50,594 bases of DNA. It comes from SURF-13 sp041695325. Lineage in GTDB: Bacteria > Pseudomonadota > Gammaproteobacteria > SURF-13. Below the pieces are notes generated by a model. The model was not told the origin of the DNA, ran no database searches, and saw nothing but the letters and a program-made list of their open reading frames with translations. The translations under genes were made by a program, and so were the position numbers. The stretch spans positions 1 through 50,594 of the forward strand of contig JBGFRC010000055.1 in assembly GCA_041695325.1 (NCBI GenBank). Reading direction: 5' to 3'. Shown here piece by piece: positions 1-4,976 of this stretch. How positions within the stretch are numbered: the first letter of the stretch is position 1; each line of letters begins with the position of its first letter.

Positions 1-104
1 ACGAGAATGACGTGATTCCCGGTGGCGTGAAACTTCTCGGCGAGGGCAAGACCAATACCGGTTGCTCCGCCAGTGATGAGAACGCGATGGTCTGCAGGAT
101 TCAT
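1..104 (-). CDS. Short-chain dehydrogenase/reductase, N-terminus only (runs off the window)
   Basis: Thirty-four codons are visible, starting at ATG (104-102). The peptide begins MNPADHRVLITGGATGIG and continues LALAEKFHATGNHVIL. This is the Rossmann beta1-alpha1 of the classical SDR family, with the NAD(P)-binding TGxxxGIG motif at about residues 11-18. The rest of the gene, including the catalytic YxxxK, lies beyond position 1, so the substrate cannot be told. The start overlaps the stop of the methyltransferase gene by four bases (ATGA), which suggests the two are translationally coupled. Confidence 0.75.
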   Translation of the reverse strand, partial: MNPADHRVLITGGATGIGLALAEKFHATGNHVIL

Positions 105-811
105 CGTGTGTAGGCCCAACGACTCGCGTGAGCCGCCGAGGGTCGCGTAGCGTCCCCGAGGTCGGTCTCGAGCGCGTTGTCAGCCACGCCTTTCGTAGGC
201 GCTCTGCGACACAAACAGTAAATGAACTGCTGCGTATTGCCAGATGGAGTTCTGTGAGACTCCTTTTCGTGATGCAACAGAGCGAACAACCTTCCGAACT
301 CCCAATGTAGCTCATTTGCGCTGTATCGCATCACTGGGAGACCGCTGCACTTGGCGGGCCCATCTTCGGCGAAGGTCGCCACGATCACGAGACCGCCTGG
401 CTTCACCGCGTGCAGCACTTTGTGAACGTAGGCCTGCCGATCTTCCGGAGCCGTAAGAAAGTGAAAAACCGCCCTGTCATGCCACACATCATATGCCCCT
501 TCTCCCAGCGCAGCGTCGAGGATATTGGTTTCAAGCCAATGAACGCTGTCAGCTCGACGACCGAGCCGCGCCTTCGCGGCTGCAAGCGCGGACCCTGAAA
601 TATCAAGAACCGCTATGTTCATGTAACCGTTGTTCAGAAGGTCGTCAACCAAGGTGGAAGCACCACCGCCAACGTCGATGATTGAGGCCGCGCGAGGAAT
701 CTTTGCATCTTCTATCAGCTTGAACGAAAGTTTGGCATGTTCTTGAAACCAGCTGACCTCGGTAGGTGCCTTGGTTTGATAAACCTTTTCCCAATGATTC
801 TTCGATTGCAT
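101..811 (-). CDS. Class I SAM-dependent methyltransferase
   Basis: A soluble protein of about 236 residues with a Rossmann-type methyltransferase fold. The SAM-binding motif I is IIDVGGGASTLVDDLL (about residues 44-59). It is followed by the acidic loop VLDIS, the post-motif DVWHDRAVFHF and motif VKPGGLVIVATF. The N-terminus (HWEKVYQTKAPTEVSWFQ) is typical of a small family of uncharacterised methyltransferases. I prefer the ATG at 811 because AGAGG lies five bases upstream. A TTG at 829 is in frame but has weaker support. The gene follows the DsrE-like gene closely and overlaps the SDR start (ATGA), so the three may form one transcription unit. The substrate is unknown. Confidence 0.8.
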   Translation of the reverse strand: MQSKNHWEKVYQTKAPTEVSWFQEHAKLSFKLIEDAKIPRAASIIDVGGGASTLVDDLLNNGYMNIAVLDISGSALAAAKARLGRRADSVHWLETNILDAALGEGAYDVWHDRAVFHFLTAPEDRQAYVHKVLHAVKPGGLVIVATFAEDGPAKCSGLPVMRYSANELHWEFGRLFALLHHEKESHRTPSGNTQQFIYCLCRRAPTKGVADNALETDLGDATRPSAAHASRWAYTR

Positions 812-842
812 AACAACCTCTATGGTCAAGACCGACTCACCC

Positions 843-1163
843 CTAAAACGTCAGCACCTTGTCAGCCTCGCTTACGATAGCGTGAAGATCGCTCATCGTT
901 GAAACTGGACACAGATCCGACCCTGCGGCGTCTCGCAACTTCAGGCACGTGCCGCAGGCGGAAATAACGCCACCCGCCCCGACGAATTGCTGCATCTGCT
1001 CTGTGACATTGAACCTCGGCGAATCGATGCGCTCGCTCTCGACCCCTTTCCCAAGGAGAAATGCCTGAACAGCGTCGCCCATCTTCAGCGCGAACACTCC
1101 GAAGCGAAAGGCGTTCCACACGGTTTCCGCCTCGTTTGAGGTAATTACGATAGCAATCTTCAT
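843..1163 (-). CDS. DsrE/DsrF-family sulfur-relay-like protein
   Basis: The 106-residue product starts MKIAIVITSNEAETVWNAFR and has the compact alpha/beta layout of the DsrE/DsrF/TusD superfamily. In that superfamily a cysteine can carry persulfide sulfur, or the fold serves as a small binding module. Two cysteines occur in ISACGTCLKLR (about residues 68-78), at the place of the conserved cysteine in related proteins. The start has a good ribosome binding site (GAGAGGA, about seven bases before ATG). The gene begins just after the GTT core of the attC at 1186-1275, so it is the first gene of its cassette, followed by the methyltransferase and SDR genes. A sulfur-transfer role is inferred from the family only. 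Confidence 0.75.
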   Translation of the reverse strand: MKIAIVITSNEAETVWNAFRFGVFALKMGDAVQAFLLGKGVESERIDSPRFNVTEQMQQFVGAGGVISACGTCLKLRDAAGSDLCPVSTMSDLHAIVSEADKVLTF

Positions 1164-1185
1164 AGACCGATCCTCTCAAAAAAGC

Positions 1186-1275
1186 GGCTAACGTGCTGGT
1201 GAGCGGCGCGGGCCCCGGACCTTACAGGAAACGGTGCACCGTATCCCCGCGTCCGCCTCGACCAGCGAGTTAGGG
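1186..1275 (-). other. attC recombination site (end of zinc-finger cassette)
   Basis: On the minus strand the outer cores are CCCTAAC (1275-1269) and GTTAGCC (1192-1186). The inner arms are GCTGGTCGAGGCGGACGCGG and CCGCGCCGCTCACCAGC. They pair along their length except for three unpaired bases (C, G and A) on the left arm. Such extrahelical bases are the hallmark of attC sites, which recombine as folded single strands. GTTAGCC departs from the GTTRRRY consensus at one base. The site starts three bases after the stop codon of the zinc-finger gene. Confidence 0.85.
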
Positions 1276-1278
1276 AGC

Positions 1279-1533
1279 TTACGCAACCGAAGCCTCGCGT
1301 AACATGCCTTTCTGCAAGAGGTGACGCCAACGCTCTTTTGTTCTTTGCAGCAGGGAACGCGAGATTGCGGGAGTCGGAGGCGGATTGCTCTGCATGATTG
1401 AGTTTGCTACCGTCACGCATTCATTGCAGATGTAGCGCCTAGGACCAACGATCAGTCTTGGCCCGGCTACGAGTTTTGAGACTTGATTCTCGGTCTTCCG
1501 GCAGAAAGAACACCTCAGTTTGCGAATACGCAT
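1279..1533 (-). CDS. ClpX-type C4 zinc-finger mini-protein
   Basis: This 84-residue basic protein begins MRIRKLRCSFCRKTENQVSK and ends the motif with RRYICNECV. The CxxC-x(n)-CxxC arrangement (C8, C11, C36, C39) matches the N-terminal zinc-binding domain of ClpX (zf-C4_ClpX), which in ClpX forms dimers and docks adaptors and substrates. No AAA+ ATPase domain follows. The C-terminal half is a basic helix-rich tail. A strong ribosome binding site (AGGAGG) precedes the ATG. The gene fills its cassette: it starts after the GTTAGGG core near 1571 and stops three bases before the attC R'' core. Stand-alone members of this family are mostly uncharacterised. A role as a ClpP-ClpX modulator is only a guess. 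Confidence 0.75.
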   Translation of the reverse strand: MRIRKLRCSFCRKTENQVSKLVAGPRLIVGPRRYICNECVTVANSIMQSNPPPTPAISRSLLQRTKERWRHLLQKGMLREASVA

Positions 1534-1565
1534 GATTTGCTACCTCCTGTTTCAGTCGTTTGCTC

Positions 1566-1769
1566 CCTAACGGGACGCGAGTTGAGCCGCACCCCGAGTG
1601 ATTAAAGGTAAACTGAGTTTACCTTTAATCACGCGTGGGCGGTAGCCGCGCGCCCCGTCGAGAGGCGCGCGTCTAGCGCCCCCACTGAGGTGACGGAGAC
1701 CGCTGACGCAACCTGGTCTCATCACTTTAAAGAAACCTTTGCCGATCACGGCGCTGCGCGCCGCTCAAC
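1566..1769 (-). mobile_element. Repeat cassette A, complete copy (no convincing gene)
   Basis: The unit runs from a GTTGAGC core (1769-1763) to a GTTAGGG core (about 1571-1565), both consistent with integron crossover points. It holds a perfect 17-bp-arm hairpin (GTGATTAAAGGTAAACT and its complement, near 1598-1632), a GC-rich hairpin near 1648-1672, and a GAGACC/GGTCTC inverted pair. Its last 82 bp (1566-1647) recur at 2348-2429. Its first ~106 bp recur in opposite orientation at 50489-50594 with a handful of differences. The R'' half of its attC is not clear to me. Confidence 0.65.
1567..1749 (-). CDS. Small open frame inside repeat cassette A (doubtful)
   Basis: A GTG-initiated frame of 60 codons spans almost the whole cassette and ends in the GTTAG core. 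The product is basic and rich in Gly, Arg and Leu, and I recognise no family. Its last ~24 residues come from the attC-like repeat and are nearly the same as the tail of the Cas9-fragment frame (VIKGKL.LPLITRGAAQ). There is no clear ribosome binding site. The frame may stay open simply because the DNA is GC-rich and structured, so I would not count it as a gene without expression data. Confidence 0.2.
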   Translation of the reverse strand: MIGKGFFKVMRPGCVSGLRHLSGGARRAPLDGARGYRPRVIKGKLSLPLITRGAAQLASR

Positions 1770-1891
1770 GCCGCCTTAACCGGCGGGCCAGAAACGAAGG
1801 CCAGGAAACGTGAGCGAAGGGAAACAGACAGACAAGCATGGCCAAAGAGCGCCGCTGACCTGGGCCCGTCCGGTTGAAGGCAGAGTTAGGC
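1763..1891 (-). other. attC recombination site (end of hicAB cassette)
   Basis: On the minus strand the outer cores are GCCTAAC (1891-1885) and GTTGAGC (1769-1763), both exact matches to the RYYYAAC/GTTRRRY consensus. The inner arms are CTGCCTTCAACCGGACGGGCC and GGCCCGCCGGTTAAGGCGG. They pair apart from two extrahelical bases (C and A) in the left arm and one mismatch. The site is about 129 bp long, in the size range of long chromosomal attC sites. The hicB stop codon TAA lies inside the R'' core. Confidence 0.88.
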
Positions 1892-2098
1892 AGCAACTTC
1901 GATGTATTCGACTCGGCTGGACGGTTCAGGAATGGGCTGACCGTCTTCACGTATACCTTCAAGATGAAACTCGATGGCTTCCCGAATAGATTTTTCTGTC
2001 TCTTCAACGGTGGCGCCGGTAGCGACACAACCTGGAAGATCGGGAACATAGGCGGAGAAATTGCTTTCCGCTTTTTCAATAACAATTGCGTAACGCAT
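1886..2098 (-). CDS. hicB: HicB-family antitoxin (short form)
   Basis: The 70-residue product MRYAIVIEKAESNFSAYVPD followed by LPGCVATGATVEETEKSI has the HicB/UPF0150 partial RNase H-like fold. In HicAB systems this protein binds and blocks the HicA mRNA interferase. It ends right after the fold, so the C-terminal DNA-binding domain found in long HicB proteins is absent. ATG at 2098 is nine bases after the hicA stop, with GAGG as ribosome binding site in the gap. The stop codon is part of the attC core. The partner toxin is interrupted, so this antitoxin may have no active toxin to neutralise, at least at this locus. Confidence 0.9.
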   Translation of the reverse strand: MRYAIVIEKAESNFSAYVPDLPGCVATGATVEETEKSIREAIEFHLEGIREDGQPIPEPSSRVEYIEVAA

Positions 2099-2107
2099 AA
2101 GAGGACC

Positions 2108-2296
2108 TCACTTTTTCAAACCCGCTTGCTTCATGACGCTGTTAAGAGTGCCCGGCGCTAAGTCATCGCTCGGTTTGCCGGCCACCGTAACACAACCCGG
2201 TTTCGCCGAATGCTTAAATTGCCGATGGCAACCGCGGGTTGCGACCAAAAATCAGCCGTCGTCTTGGAGTATCTTGATCGCCTCCCTTACTTTCAT
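2108..2296 (-). pseudogene. hicA: HicA toxin gene broken by an in-frame TGA at codon 15
   Basis: Read from ATG at 2296, the frame gives MKVREAIKILQDDG, then TGA (2254-2252), then FLVATRGCHRQFKHSAKPG, continuing TVAGKPSDDLAPGTLNSVMKQAGLKK to a proper stop at 2108. This is a full-length HicA (about 62 residues) with the conserved double-stranded RNA-binding-like fold and the catalytic-position histidine (RGCHRQF). In relatives the residue at the stop is normally Trp, so a single TGG to TGA change explains it. Either the toxin has been lost by nonsense mutation or there is a base-call error. No good in-frame restart is obvious soon after the stop. Confidence 0.85.
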
Positions 2297-2347
2297 TAGG
2301 AAAGAATAGTGTCCAAAACGTGAGCGGTCAAAGCTCAGATATTGATA

Positions 2348-2429
2348 CCTAACGGGGCGCGAATTGAGCCGCACCCCGAGTGATTAAAGGTAAAGTAAGT
2401 TTACCTTTAATCACGAGTGGGCGGTAGCC
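2348..2429 (-). repeat. attC-like end of repeat A, second copy
   Basis: These 82 bp match 1566-1647 with only a few differences. They contain the same long hairpin (GTGATTAAAGGTAAAC arms) and end in GTTAGGT at the boundary with the hicAB cassette. Homology to the first copy begins at GGCTACC and stops at the GTTAGG core, as expected if the attC part of one cassette type had been joined to unrelated upstream DNA, here the Cas9 fragment. Confidence 0.7.
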
Positions 2430-2630
2430 TGTCTGCGTGCTTGCCTGCCCGTGGCGCGCAAGGTTCAGCGATTCGCCCTTGTCGGCGGTTTCCGCCTTGT
2501 CAAAACACCGCACCCCAAGATCAATAATGCGGTTTTCTCCGAGCACCGCCCACCTCACCGAAGCAATACCGATGTCCGGCCCGAAAGTCAGCGGACCAGG
2601 TTTTTTTTGATTGTTGCCCTTGCCTGACAT
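2349..2630 (-). pseudogene. Cas9 N-terminal fragment (RuvC-I region), truncated and fused to an attC-like tail
   Basis: The frame starts at ATG 2630 with a good ribosome binding site (AGAGGA). Residues 16-59 read FGPDIGIASVRWAVLGENR, then IIDLGVRCFDKAETADKGESLNLAR. This is the start of a type II-C-like Cas9: the RuvC-I motif with its catalytic Asp (D19), the IDLGVRxFDKAE segment, and the approach to the arginine-rich bridge helix. The similarity ends at about residue 59, and the remaining 34 codons read through a short stretch into the attC-like repeat. Two usually conserved residues are changed (Leu to Pro in LGLDIG, Gly to Arg in SVGWA). There is no HNH domain, no REC lobe, no cas1/cas2 and no repeat array, so it is a remnant. 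It sits 33 bp after tilS. Confidence 0.8.
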
Positions 2631-2663
2631 GGTTTCCTCTCTGATAATAGGAACCGTTGTAGC

Positions 2664-3965
2664 TCACCCGGAGTGAACGTCTGGATAGCGGCATGAAATC
2701 CACAACCCAGCTTCGCCTGGTCCGGCCTGAAACGGCTCACACACCCATAAATCGCTTACCGCGGCGAGCTGACCGCCAATATAAATGAGCGGGATACGTT
2801 CACGCCGCCAGGGGGGGACGCCCGCTTCCTGCAACAGCTTTTTCAGCACATGTGTTTCATGCCGCCCCGATGGCGTGCAGCGTTCGCCGCCCCGGCGGAA
2901 GCGCACCGTCACCCCGGCCGTTTCTTTAATCCCCGCGCCGGCAGAGGGGACGCAACTCAGCACGCCAAGGTCCGCGGGCAAGGTCAGCGGCTGTTTCATG
3001 TCCCACGGGACGATCAGGCTTGCGTCGTGCGGCGCAAGCGGCGGCATGGCGTATAGCTCGTCCCGGTAGCGTCGCACCTCGGCCCCGCGCCAGCGCACGC
3101 AGGGTGTGGCGTCGGCACGGGCGCTCAGCACATCCTGCAACAGGCGTTGCACATGGCGCGAGTCGGGCTGCGGCAGACCCAATCCTTTGATCCACTGGCG
3201 TAACACGTTGCGTCGCCGCGTATCGGACAGTGTGTTGAGCGCGGAGATGGAAAGCGTATTTTTTTGCACGCCTTGCGCCTGGCGCAGGTCCAGTTCGGCC
3301 AAGGCGTCCATCAATTCGGCGGCCTCGGCCTGAAGCCGGGCGCCGCGCGCCAGGGTAACGGCAGCGGCGGGCCAGCGCGCATGGATGAGCGGCATGACGT
3401 CGTGACGCAGATAATTGCGCGCAAAATCGCGCTTGATATTGCCGGGATCTTCAATCCAGCGCAGCTTGTGCTCTTCGGCGTAGCGGCGCAACGCGGCGCG
3501 GCTGAATTCAAGCAGGGGACGCAGGTGCAGCCCCGCGGCAAATCTGGCGCAGGGCGGCATCGCCGCGAGGCCGTAGGGGCCTGCGCCGCGCAGCAGTTGC
3601 AGCAGCAGGGTTTCCGCCTGATCGTCCTGATGGTGCGCGGTCAATAAATCATCCCCCGGCTCCATCAAGTCCGCCAGCGCCTGATAGCGCGCGCGGCGCG
3701 CGGCGGCTTCCGGGCTGACGCCGGCGTCGGCCTTGGCATGGACGCGCACCGTTTGGCAGGGAATATTCAGATCGGCGCACACGGTTTGACAATGTTCGGC
3801 CCAACGCGCGGAATCGGGATGCAGGGCGTGATCCACGTGCGCCGCCTGGAGCATGACGCCGTGCTCGTCACGCAGCCGCGCCATGGCGTGCAACAGCACG
3901 TGAGAATCAAGGCCGCCGCTATAGGCGACCCAGTAGCGACGCGGATCGGGGTAGCGGCGCAACAC
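2664..3965 (-). CDS. tilS: tRNA(Ile)-lysidine synthase TilS
   Basis: TilS converts C34 of the CAU-anticodon tRNA-Ile to lysidine using ATP and lysine, so that AUA is read as Ile. The PP-loop SGGLDS lies at residues 16-21. The N-terminal ATPase is followed by the middle helical domain and a TilS_C domain near the end (VRFRRGGERCTPSGRHETH). The 433-residue length is usual. The best start is GTG at 3965. The frame stays open upstream for about a dozen residues typical of TilS N-termini (FSAAALRD), but only non-standard start codons occur there. The gene follows accA as in other gammaproteobacteria and is the last core gene before the cassette region. Confidence 0.95.
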   Translation of the reverse strand: MLRRYPDPRRYWVAYSGGLDSHVLLHAMARLRDEHGVMLQAAHVDHALHPDSARWAEHCQTVCADLNIPCQTVRVHAKADAGVSPEAAARRARYQALADLMEPGDDLLTAHHQDDQAETLLLQLLRGAGPYGLAAMPPCARFAAGLHLRPLLEFSRAALRRYAEEHKLRWIEDPGNIKRDFARNYLRHDVMPLIHARWPAAAVTLARGARLQAEAAELMDALAELDLRQAQGVQKNTLSISALNTLSDTRRRNVLRQWIKGLGLPQPDSRHVQRLLQDVLSARADATPCVRWRGAEVRRYRDELYAMPPLAPHDASLIVPWDMKQPLTLPADLGVLSCVPSAGAGIKETAGVTVRFRRGGERCTPSGRHETHVLKKLLQEAGVPPWRRERIPLIYIGGQLAAVSDLWVCEPFQAGPGEAGLWISCRYPDVHSG

Positions 3966-3996
3966 GTCGCGCAGCGCCGCCGCGCTGAAAGACGCT

Positions 3997-4968
3997 TTAT
4001 TCGTTGTAGCTCCCGTAGCTCATCAGCCGTTGGTAACGGCTCGTCAACAACCGTTCCATCGGGACTTGCGTCAGCGCCTCAAGATTTTCCAGCAGGGCGT
4101 GTTTCACGCGCTGCGCCGTGTCCGCCGCGTCACGGTGCGCGCCGCCGAGAGGTTCGGCGATGATCCCGTCTATCAGGTTCAGCTTTTTCAACGCCGCGGA
4201 CGTGATGCTCATCGCCTGCGCCGCCTTGGGCGCGTGCTCTGCGCTCTTCCATAAGATCGAGGCGCAGCCTTCGGGCGAGATCACCGAATAGGTGCTGTAC
4301 TCCAGCATCAGAATCCGGTCGCCCACGCCTATGGCGAGCGCGCCGCCGGAGCCGCCTTCGCCGATCACGGTGCACACCACCGGCGTCTTGAGCCGCGCCA
4401 TGGCGAACAGGTTGGCGGCGATGGCCTCGCTCTGGCCGCGTTCTTCGGCGCCCACGCCGGGATAGGCCCCCGGCGTGTCTATGAAGGTGAGCAGCGGCAG
4501 CTTGAAGCGCTCCGCCATGCGCATCAGGCGCAGCGCCTTGCGATAGCCCTCAGGACGGGGCATACCGAAGTTGCGGTAGACGTTTTCCCTGGTGTCATCG
4601 CCCTTTTGCGTGCCGATCACCATCACCGGCTTGCCTTCCAGCCGCGCCACGCCCCCTACTATTGCCGGCTCGTCGCCGAAACAGCGGTCGCCGTGCAACT
4701 CTTCGAAATCCGTGAACAGGCCGGCGAGGTACTTGTGCAGATGCGGACGCTGCGGATGACGCGCCAGTTGCGAGATCTGCCACGGGGTGAGGGTGGAAAA
4801 AATGGTTCTGGTCAACTCCTTGCACTTTTGCTCCAGACGCAGGATTTCCTCGGCGATGTTCGCGCCGCCTGCCTGCGCAGGCAGGCCGTCCTGCGCCGAG
4901 CGCAGTCTCTCAATCTTGCCTTCCAGTTCGGCGATGGGTTGCTCAAAGTCGAGAAAACGCAGATCCAT
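3997..4968 (-). CDS. accA: Acetyl-CoA carboxylase carboxyltransferase subunit alpha
   Basis: AccA works with AccD to move the carboxyl group from biotinyl-BCCP to acetyl-CoA, the first step of fatty acid synthesis. The 323-residue protein opens with FLDFEQPIAELEGKIE and carries the crotonase-type GEGGSGGALAIG oxyanion region and EYSTYSVISPEGCASILWK. AAGGAAC precedes the ATG. The gene starts eight bases after the dnaE stop. Residues LPAQAGGA near position 30 are encoded by a perfect 20-bp palindrome (4867-4886) that the E. coli protein does not have. This falls in a variable loop and should not affect catalysis. Confidence 0.97.
   Translation of the reverse strand: MDLRFLDFEQPIAELEGKIERLRSAQDGLPAQAGGANIAEEILRLEQKCKELTRTIFSTLTPWQISQLARHPQRPHLHKYLAGLFTDFEELHGDRCFGDEPAIVGGVARLEGKPVMVIGTQKGDDTRENVYRNFGMPRPEGYRKALRLMRMAERFKLPLLTFIDTPGAYPGVGAEERGQSEAIAANLFAMARLKTPVVCTVIGEGGSGGALAIGVGDRILMLEYSTYSVISPEGCASILWKSAEHAPKAAQAMSITSAALKKLNLIDGIIAEPLGGAHRDAADTAQRVKHALLENLEALTQVPMERLLTSRYQRLMSYGSYNE
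4867..4886. repeat. Perfect 20-bp palindrome inside accA
   Basis: The sequence GCCTGCCTGCGCAGGCAGGC is its own reverse complement. It encodes LPAQAG(G) in a poorly conserved loop of AccA, so it looks like an in-frame palindromic insertion. Confidence 0.8.
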
Positions 4969-4976
4969 GGGGTTCC

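Larger units (their letters stand above)
1..2429 (-). mobile_element. Integron-type gene cassette array without visible integrase (attC cluster)
   Basis: This stretch holds short, same-direction genes separated by attC-like sites. Reading the minus strand from tilS outward, the order is Cas9 fragment, attC-like site, hicAB, attC, a cassette with no convincing gene, an attC-like end, the zinc-finger gene, attC, then the dsrE-like/methyltransferase/SDR genes. Where an attC follows a gene, the stop codon lies in or a few bases before the R'' core, and the next cassette begins at a GTT core, as in integron cassettes. The DNA looks less GC-rich than the core genome. No tyrosine-recombinase integrase is present, so it may be a CALIN (attC cluster lacking an integrase) or the far end of an integron lying outside the window. 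The left limit is not seen. Confidence 0.75.

Noticed and set aside
2656..2667. GTTGTAGCTCAC resembles the start of type II-C CRISPR repeats and lies beside the Cas9 fragment
   Set aside because: It is a single short match that overlaps the tilS stop codon. A similar match at 4003-4014 is plain accA coding sequence. No spaced repeat series exists, so no CRISPR array or anti-repeat can be claimed.
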